From positions 1-36,747 of the forward strand of contig CBDUMN010000031.1 in assembly GCA_965368335.1 (NCBI GenBank): 36,747 nt of DNA. Direction: 5' to 3'. Both the position numbers and the translations under genes were made by a program. The stretch comes from CBDUMN01 sp965368335 (GTDB taxonomy: Bacteria; Pseudomonadota; Alphaproteobacteria; Rhodospirillales; JAPHRK01). Under the pieces are notes generated by a model. It saw only the letters and a program-made list of their open reading frames with translations. It did not search any database and had not been told where the DNA came from. Shown piece by piece: positions 16,891-25,345 of the stretch. The number at the start of each line of letters is the position of its first letter. Within the stretch, counting starts at the first letter, position 1.

Positions 16891-16993
16891 TTTTTATCGC
16901 CTCCAAATACCCGCCCTAGCCTTTGACTGGGCGAGAAATTTCACCTGTTTTTCAAGTGTAATCAGCCGTCCCAAGGGCTGTCGAGAAAAAATA

Positions 16994-17007
16994 GGTATTG
17001 TCGTACC
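16994..17007. promoter_or_regulatory. Operator candidate GGTA-N6-TACC, pad/DUF4863 intergenic region
   Basis: GGTA-TTGTCG-TACC preceded by AAAATA, the twin of 4338-4351. It lies in the divergent region and could act on either direction. Confidence 0.55.
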
Positions 17008-17030
17008 TCTTTACTTGAAATAGGATGCCC

Positions 17031-17060
17031 TTGAATTGTTCGGAGCACGAACAATATGCT
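17031..17060 (+). promoter_or_regulatory. pad operon promoter with embedded TTGTTCG-N5-CGAACAA operator
   Basis: TTGAAT (17031-17036) and TATGCT (17055-17060) are 18 bases apart. The inverted repeat TTGTTCG-GAGCA-CGAACAA (17036-17054) fills the spacer exactly, a classic repressor position. Its twin is at 4249-4267. The leader to the first ATG is about 70 bases. Confidence 0.5.
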
Positions 17061-17138
17061 TCACACGTGGCCACGAACCGGGCGACCAACGGCCCGGCGT
17101 ACTCACGAGGGACATTACACTTGGGAGGATGACCTTAG

Positions 17139-17543
17139 ATGAAAGATACCCTGACCGCCGGCGTTTCCAAAACCGCCCGCATCGACATTGACGAAGCCCG
17201 CACCATCGACTTCATGGGCGACGCTCTTCGCGTTTACGCAACGCCTGAGTTGGTCCGCGACATCGAAGTCACCTGTCGCGAGCTTTTGCTTGAGCATTCC
17301 GACGAAGGCGAAGATTCCGTCGGCACCCAGGTCAACATCGCACACATGGGCGCAACCCTGATGGGCAACTGGGTTGAAATCACCGCCACAGTCAAAGAAG
17401 TCAAAGGTCCGGCCGTAACCTTCGAAATCAATGCGAAGGATGCTCTGGAGCAGGTATGCTCGGGAACCCATTCACGGTTTGCCGTTCCTGTCGCCAAACT
17501 GGAAGCCAAGCTGAAAGCCAAGGCTGAACAGCTCGCTGGCTAA
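17139..17543 (+). CDS. FlK-like hot-dog acyl-CoA thioesterase
   Basis: A 134-residue single hot-dog-fold protein resembling fluoroacetyl-CoA thioesterase. The family's catalytic triad (Thr, Glu, His) is present as T35 (YATPEL), E43 (DIEVTC) and H69 (NIAHMGAT), a constant offset of seven from my recollection of FlK numbering. As first gene of the pad unit it probably hydrolyses an aromatic acyl-CoA (benzoyl- or phenylacetyl-CoA) to rescue free CoA when intermediates build up. That substrate is inferred from context; the sequence does not show specificity. GGGAGG precedes the ATG. Confidence 0.78.
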   Translation: MKDTLTAGVSKTARIDIDEARTIDFMGDALRVYATPELVRDIEVTCRELLLEHSDEGEDSVGTQVNIAHMGATLMGNWVEITATVKEVKGPAVTFEINAKDALEQVCSGTHSRFAVPVAKLEAKLKAKAEQLAG

Positions 17544-17560
17544 GGCGACACAGGCATGAC

Positions 17561-17585
17561 GGACCGCGGTATTTCCCCGCGGTCC
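17561..17585 (+). other. Perfect 9-bp hairpin between thioesterase gene and padB
   Basis: GGACCGCGG (17561-17569) and CCGCGGTCC (17577-17585) flank a 7-base loop. It lies in the gap if padB starts at 17604. It has no T-tract and probably marks RNA processing or differential stability within the operon. Confidence 0.5.
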
Positions 17586-17603
17586 ACAAGCGGAGCAGAA
17601 GAG

Positions 17604-20342
17604 ATGAACGTCGAAACGAAACCTGACGTCAAAAAAGTCCCAACCTATTGCTACAACTGCGTCGCGGGCCCCGATCTGGCTTGTGTCAAAGTGGTTGATG
17701 GGGTCGCCACCGAGATTGAAGGCAACTTCAGCTCAGCCCCCGAATCGCCAAGCAATGGGCGGGTCTGCGTCAAGGCTTTCGGCCTCATCCAAAAGGCCTA
17801 TAACCCCAATCGCGTCCTAACGCCCATGAAGCGGACCAACCCGCAGAAAGGCAAGGATCAGGACCCGGGTTTTGTGCCGATCAGCTGGGACGAGGCGCTC
17901 GACATCGTCGCCGACAAAATCAATACGGCGACCGCTAAACCGCCCCGCGACGAGGCGGGCTATCCGCGCATCGCCTGTTCGTTCGGCGGCGGCGGCACGC
18001 CCACCTACTACATGGGCACCCTGCCCGCCTATCTCGCCACCTTGGGCCCGCTCGATTTCAGCTTCGGCTCGGGCCAGGGGGTGAAGTGCTATCACTCCGA
18101 ACACCTCTACGGCGAGTTCTGGCACCGCGCTTTCACCGTCGCGCCCGATACGCCCTACTGCAACTATGTGCTCTCTTTCGGTTACAACGTCGATGCTTCC
18201 GGCGGAGTCTGTGGGGTCAAGCGCCATGCCGACGCACGGGCGCGGGGCGCAAAACGCATCCAGTTCGAACCGCACCAGTCGATTTCGGCAGCCACCGCTT
18301 CCGAATGGATTGCGCTGAAGCCCAAGACGGATGCCGCCTTCATGGCGGGTATGATCCATGTTTTGCTGCATGAGCAGCGCGACAAACTGGACACTCCCTT
18401 CCTCAAGCACATGACCAGTTCTCCCTATCTGGTCGGCCCTAATGGCTTTTTCATGCGCGATCCCAAGACCAACAAACCGCTGGTTTGGGATTTGAGCACC
18501 AAAACCGCCGTACCGTTCGACACCAAAGACATCGACCCGGCCATCGAAGGCTCGTTCAAGGTCTCCGGAATCGAGAAAGGCGCGGATAGCGATCAGTGGG
18601 AGTACGAAGACGAACGGGTCAAACCGTCATTCCAGCTTCTGATCGAACATATGGAGCCTTTCACCCCGCTTTGGGCGGGCCGCCAGTGTGACGTCCACCA
18701 CAAAGTCGTGCGCCGGATTGCCTTGGAGTTTCTCGAAGAGGCACGGGTCGGCGAAACCATCGAAATCGAAGGCCGCGAACTCCCCTTCCGGCCGGTCGCC
18801 GTCGCTCTCGGCAAAACAGTCAACTCAGGCTGGGGCGGTTACGACTGCTGCTGGACCCGCACCCTGTTGGCCTGTCTGGTCGGGGCGCTCGAAGTGCCCG
18901 GCGGTACGCTCGGCACCACCGTGCGTCTCAACCGCCCGGCAACTTCACGCCAGGCCAGCGTCCGCCCCTCCCCGGACGGTTTCATGGAATATCCCATGAA
19001 CCCCACCGACAAAGAAAAATGGAAGGCCAAGCCCGAGACCCGCAACGCAGCCTCGACCCTGGTGCCGCTCGGCTCGAACTCTCCATGGTCGGTTGCCCTC
19101 GGCCCTACCCATCTAGCTTGGATGCAGCAACAGAAAGGCCCGGATCACTGGCCCCAGGCGACACCGCCCGAGGTCTGGATCGTCTTCCGCACCAACCCGG
19201 CGATTTCGTTCTGGGACACTAAGCAAGTCAGCGAGGTGATGGCCAAATTCCCCTTCACCGTCTGCTTCGCCAACACGGTGGACGAAACCAACTGGATGGC
19301 CGACGTCCTGCTGCCCGACGCCACCGACATCGAAGCGACTCAGCTGATTCGCGTTGGCGGCACCAAATTTATCGAGCAGTTCTGGCACGGTCAGGGATTT
19401 GTCTTGCGCCAACCGGCCATTGAGCCGCAGGGCGAAGCCAAAGACATGACCTGGATCACCACGGAACTCGCTAAGCGCACCGGGCGGCTTGAATCCTACA
19501 ACTCCGCAATCAACCGTGGCGGCCATGGGGTGCCCCTCGCAGGCGAAGGCTACGACTTCAGTCTGGAGTTGGATAAATCTCATAGCGTCGATGAAATATG
19601 GGACGCCACCTGTCGCGCCGCCTCGGCCGAGATTACCGAAGGTAAGGAAGAGAACGGCCTCGACTGGTGGAAGGAAAAAGGCTACCGCCTCAAACCCTTC
19701 TCGCAGGTTGACTGGTATCTCTACGCCGAGCTTGAAGATCAAGGCATTCGTTGGGAGCTGCCCTATCAGGAGCAGATTCTACGAGTCGGCAAGGAACTGG
19801 GGCGGCGCCTCCATGAACAGGGCATCTCCTGGTGGGACGAACAGCTCACCGAGTATTCTCCCTTTCCCGAGTTCCACGATTTTCCCGCCATGTGGGAAAA
19901 GGCGCTCGAACGCAACTTCGATATCGATATCGACGAGTTCCCCTTCTGGCTGGTGACCAGCCGTTCCATGCAATATGCCTGGGGCAACAACTCGGCCATT
20001 CAGCTGATCCGCGAAGTGGCCTCCAACATCCGGGGTCACGGCGGCGTGGTGATGAACACTCAAAAAGCGGCCGATCTCGGCCTCGCCGACGGCGATTGGG
20101 TGGAAATCCGCTCACCGATCAACGCCACAAGGGGGCATGTAATCACCAAGCAGGGCATCCGCCCCGATACGCTTTTGATGATCGGCCAGTTCGACCATTG
20201 GGCGACGCCTTACGCCAAGGAGTTCGGCGCACCGAGCATGAATGCGCTCATTCCCATGCTGCTCGACCTGACCGACGCCACCGGATCAAGCTGCGACCTC
20301 ACTAAGGTGAAAATCACCAAGCTTGCGGGAGGCGACAAATGA
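17604..20342 (+). CDS. padB: Phenylacetyl-CoA:acceptor oxidoreductase, molybdopterin subunit PadB
   Basis: PadB is the catalytic subunit of the membrane-associated enzyme that oxidises phenylacetyl-CoA to phenylglyoxylate with release of CoA. It is a DMSO-reductase-family molybdoprotein of 912 residues from ATG 17604. The N-terminal cluster site has C16, C19, C27 and C55. The molybdopterin domain follows and the C-terminal dinucleotide-binding domain is near residues 770-900 (VTSRSMQYAWGNNSAIQ). The ATG at 17556 would add 16 residues encoded across a perfect hairpin, whereas 17604 has GGAG 8 bases upstream, so the shorter form is chosen. No Tat signal is visible, which fits an enzyme facing the cytoplasm. 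It overlaps padC by four bases. Confidence 0.9.
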   Translation: MNVETKPDVKKVPTYCYNCVAGPDLACVKVVDGVATEIEGNFSSAPESPSNGRVCVKAFGLIQKAYNPNRVLTPMKRTNPQKGKDQDPGFVPISWDEALDIVADKINTATAKPPRDEAGYPRIACSFGGGGTPTYYMGTLPAYLATLGPLDFSFGSGQGVKCYHSEHLYGEFWHRAFTVAPDTPYCNYVLSFGYNVDASGGVCGVKRHADARARGAKRIQFEPHQSISAATASEWIALKPKTDAAFMAGMIHVLLHEQRDKLDTPFLKHMTSSPYLVGPNGFFMRDPKTNKPLVWDLSTKTAVPFDTKDIDPAIEGSFKVSGIEKGADSDQWEYEDERVKPSFQLLIEHMEPFTPLWAGRQCDVHHKVVRRIALEFLEEARVGETIEIEGRELPFRPVAVALGKTVNSGWGGYDCCWTRTLLACLVGALEVPGGTLGTTVRLNRPATSRQASVRPSPDGFMEYPMNPTDKEKWKAKPETRNAASTLVPLGSNSPWSVALGPTHLAWMQQQKGPDHWPQATPPEVWIVFRTNPAISFWDTKQVSEVMAKFPFTVCFANTVDETNWMADVLLPDATDIEATQLIRVGGTKFIEQFWHGQGFVLRQPAIEPQGEAKDMTWITTELAKRTGRLESYNSAINRGGHGVPLAGEGYDFSLELDKSHSVDEIWDATCRAASAEITEGKEENGLDWWKEKGYRLKPFSQVDWYLYAELEDQGIRWELPYQEQILRVGKELGRRLHEQGISWWDEQLTEYSPFPEFHDFPAMWEKALERNFDIDIDEFPFWLVTSRSMQYAWGNNSAIQLIREVASNIRGHGGVVMNTQKAADLGLADGDWVEIRSPINATRGHVITKQGIRPDTLLMIGQFDHWATPYAKEFGAPSMNALIPMLLDLTDATGSSCDLTKVKITKLAGGDK

Positions 20343-21049
20343 CGCGCTGGGTTTTCGTTGCGGACTTAAACCGCTGCGTCGGCTGCCAGACCTGCACCGC
20401 GGCCTGCAAACACGCCAACGCCACCGCGCCGGGCGTCATGTGGCGCAAGGTGCTCGACATTGAAACCGGCGCCTTCCCCGATGTGCGGCGCGCCTTCGTG
20501 CCCACCGGCTGTCACCATTGCGCCGAACCACCCTGTATGCACGTCTGCCCGACCACGGCGACCAAGCAGCGCCCCGACGGCATTGTCACGGTCGATTACG
20601 ATCTCTGCATCGGTTGCATGTATTGCTCGGTGGCCTGTCCCTATCAGGCCCGTTACAAGGTTTCGATCCCCAACTACGCTTATGGCGACGCCCAGACGCG
20701 CCAGATGAAAAACGAGCGCAAACGGGATACCGACAACTACGAACGCAAGGCCGTGGCCCAGAAATGCACCTTCTGTTCCGACAAGATCGACTACGGCCTT
20801 GAAAATGGCCTCACCCCAGGCATCGACCCCGACGCCACCCCGGCCTGTGTCAATTCCTGCATCGCCGGTGCGCTTCATATGGGCGACATCGAAGACCCGG
20901 AGAGCAACGTCTCCAAACTAATCGCCGAGAACGAGACTTTCCGCATGCATGAAGAGGTCGGCACCGACCCCGGCTTCCATTACATCTGGAATCGCAAAAA
21001 CCAAAGCGCCGAGGCAGAAGAAGACGAAGAACTGGAGGCCGCCCAATGA
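20339..21049 (+). CDS. padC: Phenylacetyl-CoA:acceptor oxidoreductase, iron-sulfur subunit PadC
   Basis: A 236-residue electron-transfer subunit with four [4Fe-4S] sites of the DmsB/NrfC type, connecting the molybdenum subunit to the membrane subunit. Cysteine groups are CVGCQTCTAAC, CHHCAEPPCMHVC, CIGCMYCSVAC, and CTFC with CVNSC further on. The C-terminus is acidic. It overlaps padB and padD by ATGA at both ends, so the three subunits are made together. Confidence 0.92.
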   Translation: MTRWVFVADLNRCVGCQTCTAACKHANATAPGVMWRKVLDIETGAFPDVRRAFVPTGCHHCAEPPCMHVCPTTATKQRPDGIVTVDYDLCIGCMYCSVACPYQARYKVSIPNYAYGDAQTRQMKNERKRDTDNYERKAVAQKCTFCSDKIDYGLENGLTPGIDPDATPACVNSCIAGALHMGDIEDPESNVSKLIAENETFRMHEEVGTDPGFHYIWNRKNQSAEAEEDEELEAAQ

Positions 21050-21945
21050 GCAGACAAGGCAAGGCGCATTTCGATAACGCCATCGCCCCCACCCTCCAGA
21101 AAGATTGGGACATTCGCGGCACCGGGAACTTCGTTTTCGGCGGCACCGGCACCGGCCTGCTACTGGCCATCGCGGTTCTAAGCCTTTTCGGTGCGTCACC
21201 CCAGTGGACGACCCTGCTGGCCCTGGCCTTCATCGCAACGGGCTTGGCCTGCGTATTGGCTAAAATCGGCCGTCCGTTCCGCGCCATGAACGTGATGTTC
21301 AACTTCAAGACCTCCTGGATGACCCGCGAGGCCTTCGCCGCCGGTCCGGTTTTTCTGCTCGGTTTGGTTTCCGTATTCATCGACAGCATCCCCACAGCGG
21401 TTATTGCCGCCTTGGCAGGCATGGTCTTTCTCTATTGCCAAGGGATGATCCTGGTTGCCTCAAAAGGCATTCCCGCTTGGCGTACGCCCGCCGTCCTGCC
21501 GCTGATCATCAGCACCGGCATCGTAGAAGGGGCTGGCGTGATGATGCTGCTCGGCCCGCTTTTCGGCGTGTTTAGCGCCGAACCCGTAATCCTGGGCCTG
21601 GGCCTCATCGCCATCGCCAGCCGTGTCTTCACCTGGCGGCGCTACCGCCGCAGCCTCGAAGAGAGTGGCGCACCGATCAAAACCCTGGCGGCCCTGGCCG
21701 ATGCGGAATCTATGGTCACCGTTGGCGGCCATCTGGCTCCGGTTGGGCTCTTAGGCTTGGCCGCCTTCCTGCCCGCAACTGCTATTTGGGCCATTCCGGC
21801 TGCTGGAATCATGGCCGCCTTGGCGGGCTGGTTCATCAAATTCGTTATCGTCAACAAGGCGGCCTTCAATCAAGGCTTCGCCATTGCGCATACCCCGGCT
21901 CGGGGCGGCGGAAAACCGGGACCGGGAGAAAAACCCGGCTGGTAA
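21046..21945 (+). CDS. padD: Phenylacetyl-CoA:acceptor oxidoreductase, membrane subunit PadD
   Basis: A 299-residue membrane protein of the DmsC/NrfD group with about eight hydrophobic segments and the family stretch FNFKTSWMTREAF. It anchors PadBC and should pass electrons to quinone. A glycine- and proline-rich tail (last 20 residues) is cytoplasmic or disordered. It is the last of the translationally coupled padBCD genes; 154 bases without a gene follow before the ligase gene. Confidence 0.88.
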   Translation: MSRQGKAHFDNAIAPTLQKDWDIRGTGNFVFGGTGTGLLLAIAVLSLFGASPQWTTLLALAFIATGLACVLAKIGRPFRAMNVMFNFKTSWMTREAFAAGPVFLLGLVSVFIDSIPTAVIAALAGMVFLYCQGMILVASKGIPAWRTPAVLPLIISTGIVEGAGVMMLLGPLFGVFSAEPVILGLGLIAIASRVFTWRRYRRSLEESGAPIKTLAALADAESMVTVGGHLAPVGLLGLAAFLPATAIWAIPAAGIMAALAGWFIKFVIVNKAAFNQGFAIAHTPARGGGKPGPGEKPGW

Positions 21946-22099
21946 TAAACAGAGGGCAACCGCTTCGCGCCCGCCCGGCGATGAAAGGCGGCTTGAGAAA
22001 ACAAAAAAAAAGGGCAAAAATGCGCGCTCCTGGGAAGAGCCCTTGAGCGTAGCGTTTTTTATGGAGAGCGACTGACACGACTCGAGGAGAGAACCCATC

Positions 22100-23416
22100 A
22101 TGAGGGGGGACGACGCAATGACTGACGGCTACATGTTTAGCCCGGAAATCGAAACCATGTCTCGCGACCAGTTGGCGGAATTGCAGCTGGAACGCCTGAA
22201 AAAAGTGGTTAAACACAGCTACGACAACGTGGCCCACTACAAAGAAACCTTCGATGCCGCCGGGGTCAAGCCGGAAGACATCAAGAGCCTCGCCGATCTG
22301 GCGAAGTTCCCCTTTGTCGTAAAGGACGACCTACGCAAGGCCTATCCCTTCGGCATGTTCGCCGTACCGCGCGAAGAACTGGTCCGCATTCACGCCAGTT
22401 CCGGCACTACCGGCAAGCCCACCGTGGTCGGCTATACGCCCGACGACATCAACAACTGGGCAAACCTAATGGCGCGGACCATGGCCTCAGCAGGGGCCCG
22501 TCCCGGCGATATCATCCACAATGCTTACGGCTACGGCCTGTTCACCGGCGGCCTCGGAGCGCATTACGGCGCTGAACGTCTGGGTTGTTCGGTTATCCCG
22601 ATGTCTGGTGGCAACACGGAAAAACAGATCCAACTATTGGTAGACTTCGGCGCGCATGTGTTCTGCGCTACGCCGTCCTACGCCCTGGCTCTCGTCGAAC
22701 AGGCCGAAAAGGAAGGCGTCGATCTCAAGAACGGCCCACTTAAAGTCGGCATCTTCGGCGCGGAGCCCTGGTCCGACGCCATGCGCAAAGAACTTGAGGA
22801 ACGCCTCGGAATCCGGGCCATCGATATCTACGGACTTTCCGAGATCATGGGCCCCGGCGTCGCCGCCGAATGTCCCGAGCAAAACGGTCTGCACGGCTGG
22901 GAAGATCACTTCCTGTTCGAAATTATCGATCCGGAAACCGGCGAACCGCAGCCCTTCGGCAGTGAGGGCGAGTTGGTCATCACCACGCTGACCAAGCAGG
23001 GCATTCCGATGATCAGGTACCGCACAAGGGACATCACCAAGCTGACCGACGAAAAATGCGGCTGTGGGCGGACCCATCTGCGTATCCTGCGCGTCACCGG
23101 CCGTAACGACGACATGCTGATTATTCGCGGCGTCAACGTCTACCCAAGTCAGGTCGAAAGCGTCATGGTCGGCCTCGAAGGCGTAAGCCCGCATTACCAG
23201 ATCGTCGTCCAGCGCGAAGGCGCCATGGACACCATGACGGTCGAGGTAGAAGCCGAACACGGCATCGAGCCGTCCGAGTATGGACATATGGCCAAGGAGA
23301 TCACCCACCACATCAAGTCGATTATCGGTGTCTCCTGCCGCGTCGTCGTCCTGGCCCCGGAAGAAATCGTCCGAAGCCAAGGCAAGGCGGTACGCGTCAA
23401 GGATATGCGGAAGTAA
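22100..23416 (+). CDS. paaK: Phenylacetate-CoA ligase
   Basis: It activates phenylacetate with ATP and CoA to phenylacetyl-CoA, the substrate of PadBCD. At 438 residues it is of normal length for PaaK and has ASSGTTGKPTVVGYT (phosphate loop), YGLSEIMGPGVA, YRTRDITKL and a C-terminal GRNDDMLIIRGVNVYPSQVE. The catalytic lysine lies in the extreme C-terminal stretch (GKAVRVKDMRK). Two starts are plausible: ATG 22100 with AGGAGA upstream, and ATG 22118 (MTDGYMF) with a GGGGGGA upstream, giving 432 residues. Anaerobic pad clusters call the equivalent gene padJ. A strong terminator follows. Confidence 0.93.
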   Translation: MRGDDAMTDGYMFSPEIETMSRDQLAELQLERLKKVVKHSYDNVAHYKETFDAAGVKPEDIKSLADLAKFPFVVKDDLRKAYPFGMFAVPREELVRIHASSGTTGKPTVVGYTPDDINNWANLMARTMASAGARPGDIIHNAYGYGLFTGGLGAHYGAERLGCSVIPMSGGNTEKQIQLLVDFGAHVFCATPSYALALVEQAEKEGVDLKNGPLKVGIFGAEPWSDAMRKELEERLGIRAIDIYGLSEIMGPGVAAECPEQNGLHGWEDHFLFEIIDPETGEPQPFGSEGELVITTLTKQGIPMIRYRTRDITKLTDEKCGCGRTHLRILRVTGRNDDMLIIRGVNVYPSQVESVMVGLEGVSPHYQIVVQREGAMDTMTVEVEAEHGIEPSEYGHMAKEITHHIKSIIGVSCRVVVLAPEEIVRSQGKAVRVKDMRK

Positions 23417-23450
23417 AAATCCACGCATTTTCCCTTTGATGCGGAAATTT

Positions 23451-23485
23451 AAATAGCCCTGACATTGGTCGGGGCTATTTTTTTT
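23451..23485 (+). terminator. Rho-independent terminator of the pad/paaK unit
   Basis: AAATAGCCC (23451-23459) pairs with GGGCTATTT (23472-23480), a 9-bp stem with a 12-base loop, followed by TTTTT. Confidence 0.85.
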
Positions 23486-23535
23486 GGTTATTTTAGAGGA
23501 AAGCAGATTCAAATCGCATTGCCAGAGAACCCGGA

Positions 23536-23928
23536 ATGAGCAGCCAACAGGACTTTAAGGTATTCCGATCCACAACCGGACTTGGCCTCAAGGCCTTACG
23601 CAGTTTTGAGGTGGCGGAAGAACTCATTGAATATGAGGGCCGCCGCATCAGCAGCGAGGAAACCTACGGGATGGACAACCGCTATCTGTTCCATCTCAAC
23701 GAAGACTACTGCCTCGACGGCTCATCCCGCTCAAACCTCGCCCGCTATATCAATCACTCTTGCAGTCCCAACGCCCAGGCGGTCTTAAGCTTTGATGAAA
23801 CGAGCATCACCATCGAAGCGATCCAGCCCATCGAGGAGGGCGAAGAAATCGTCATCGATTACGGCGAAGAATACTTCCAGGAATTCATCGAGCCCATCGG
23901 CTGCAAGTGCACGAAGTGTAGCGGGTAA
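23536..23928 (+). CDS. Small SET-domain protein (lysine methyltransferase-like)
   Basis: A 130-residue stand-alone SET domain. The AdoMet and active-site motifs RYINHSCSPNA and EIVIDYGEEYF are intact, and a CKCTKC tail resembles the post-SET zinc site. SET proteins are mainly eukaryotic histone methyltransferases, but short single-domain versions occur in many bacteria, where substrates are mostly unknown. The ribosome-binding sequence is weak (CCGGA). Neighbours give no functional clue. Confidence 0.82.
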   Translation: MSSQQDFKVFRSTTGLGLKALRSFEVAEELIEYEGRRISSEETYGMDNRYLFHLNEDYCLDGSSRSNLARYINHSCSPNAQAVLSFDETSITIEAIQPIEEGEEIVIDYGEEYFQEFIEPIGCKCTKCSG

Positions 23929-23946
23929 ATCAAACAAAACGAGCTT

Positions 23947-24381
23947 CTACGTCCCTTCAAACCGGGGGATCGAATGCCACCAAATACGGACGCAGGAAGC
24001 CAAACCGTCGTCCGTGAACGTCGCTTTAAGTGTGCCGTCAAGCTCCATACGGGGTAGAGGATCGCCGGGCTTGCGGTCCGGCAACCCGGTGCCGGTGGAT
24101 TTCGCCCAAATCTCGAAAAGTTCCTCGGACGCCACTTGATAGGTGACGTTCCAATGCGCGACGCCGCCGTTTTCAGTGCTCGCCAAAACATCGTAGCGGA
24201 CCTCGATATCCTCTTGAAGTTTAATCCGATCCCAGTACGTCGCTCTCGCATCCGACGTGTTCTGCACTTGGAAGGGCGTATTCCAATATTCCCCATTTTC
24301 CGTGAAAAGGGCTGAGAAACCCTCCGAATCCTGATTTTCCCACACGCGCTTGTAGGCCGCCATAAACTGCTCGATATCCAA
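23947..24381 (-). CDS. SnoaL-like / NTF2-fold protein
   Basis: A small protein with a SnoaL/DUF4440-like pattern: MAAYKRVWENQDSEGFSALFTENGEYWNTPF near the start and a beta-rich second half. Such proteins are small cone-shaped enzymes or binding proteins, and no specific reaction can be named. The start is uncertain. The frame is open to a TTG at 24498 (183 residues), but a GGGGAG lies 5 bases before an in-frame TTG at 24381, giving a family-typical 144 residues. It is convergent with the SET gene (18 bases between stops). Confidence 0.65.
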   Translation of the reverse strand: MDIEQFMAAYKRVWENQDSEGFSALFTENGEYWNTPFQVQNTSDARATYWDRIKLQEDIEVRYDVLASTENGGVAHWNVTYQVASEELFEIWAKSTGTGLPDRKPGDPLPRMELDGTLKATFTDDGLASCVRIWWHSIPRFEGT

Positions 24382-24685
24382 GGCCGTCTCCCCGTTAATC
24401 ACTCTCTTTAAAAAAACATGAGCCAGATAACCACTAAGTTTCGCCCCGATCAATGACCGAGCGTTTTCGTCCGCAAGTGCGCTAAGTGTAGTTCGCAAAC
24501 CACTTACCAGAACACACCGGGCATATGGTCGCCATAGTTCAAAAGTCTAAAAATGGCCTGATGCAGAAATTAACTGATTTACTTCATGTACTTTTTTATC
24601 TGTCCCGTCGTTTTTGTTAAGGTAGCCAGAATAGGCGGAAAATACTCTAGGGCTCTGACCCTAGGTATAGAGAGGAATCTATGCG
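24382..24685. other. Divergent gap between the SnoaL-like and HIT genes
   Basis: About 300 bases, AT-rich in the middle (24540-24620). Part of it may encode an N-terminal extension of the SnoaL-like protein. A short perfect hairpin CTAGGG-CTCTGA-CCCTAG (24647-24664) lies just before the HIT ribosome-binding site. No convincing promoter was identified. Confidence 0.4.
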
Positions 24686-25105
24686 ATGCGAGACGACAAC
24701 TGCATTTTCTGTAAAATATTAAATGGGGAAATCCCCTCAATAAAACTTTGCGAAGACGACAAAACCTTCGCCTTTATGGATATCAACCCGGCCAATCCGG
24801 GACATGCGCTGGTGATTCCCAAATACCATGCCTCCAACCTCTTGGAGATACCGGCGGAATGGCTGATGGCAACCACAGCCACGGCACAGAAAGTCGCCAA
24901 AGCGGTTCAGGAAACCCTTGCACCCGATGGCATCAATCTATTGCAAGCCAATGGTCGAGGAGCCGCCCAGTCGGTCTTGCATTTCCATATACATGTTTTG
25001 CCGCGCCGAAATGAAGACGGACTGAAAATGAACTGGGGACTTATTCCCGGTGACATGGCTGAAATTTCAAGCTTGGCAGAAAAGATACAGAAAGCACTTA
25101 CTTAG
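24686..25105 (+). CDS. HIT-family (histidine triad) nucleotide-binding protein
   Basis: A 139-residue HIT protein of the HinT/Fhit-like group, which hydrolyse nucleoside phosphoramidates or dinucleotides. The triad is H99, H101, H103 in VLHFHIHVLPR. C6 and C9 (CIFC) may bind zinc together with a histidine. AGAGGA precedes the ATG by 9 bases. Its stop codon TAG (25103-25105) lies inside the terminal repeat of the MITE-like element that follows, so the insertion has supplied the present C-terminus. The length is still normal for the family, so function is probably kept. Confidence 0.9.
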   Translation: MRDDNCIFCKILNGEIPSIKLCEDDKTFAFMDINPANPGHALVIPKYHASNLLEIPAEWLMATTATAQKVAKAVQETLAPDGINLLQANGRGAAQSVLHFHIHVLPRRNEDGLKMNWGLIPGDMAEISSLAEKIQKALT

Positions 25106-25266
25106 GGTCAGGACCCATTAACTTGATCCATTCTGTTCCTTCTATTTAACCGAGGATCAGCGTCGAAAGGTCTTGAAAGGAATGACCCTTCCTGCGACCT
25201 CTCTCCTTGTCCTCGGCTAAATAGAAGGAACAGAATTGCATTAGATTAATGAGTCCTGACCCTAAG
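25101..25266. mobile_element. MITE-like 166-bp inverted-repeat element
   Basis: The two ends are imperfect inverted repeats of nearly 60 bases. Outer ends begin CTTAGGGTCAGGAC and continue through the shared blocks ATTCTGTTCCTTCTATTTA and CCGAGGA; the centre of about 45 bases is unique. There is no coding capacity and no clear target-site duplication (flanks CTTA and ATAA). The size, long terminal repeats and lack of a gene fit a non-autonomous miniature element. A solo end is at 13690-13710. Confidence 0.72.
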
Positions 25267-25291
25267 ATAAGAATTTATCGCCCGTCAACCT

Positions 25292-25312
25292 CCCCGCTCT
25301 TTCGAGCAGGGG
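25292..25312 (-). terminator. GC-rich hairpin downstream of the phenylglyoxylate dehydrogenase operon
   Basis: On the minus strand CCCC-T-GCTC pairs with GAGC-GGGG around a GAAA tetraloop, with one bulged base, about 35 bases after the padI stop. It lacks a T-tract. It may end the minus-strand operon or protect its 3' end. Confidence 0.5.
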
Positions 25313-25345
25313 GGGGCTTAAAACTGTATCGGTGCCGTCCGGCCT

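Noticed and set aside
24647..24664. CTAGGG-CTCTGA-CCCTAG considered as another end of the MITE-like element
   Set aside because: It shares only AGGG and GACCC with the element end and lacks the rest of the repeat; treated as an independent short hairpin.
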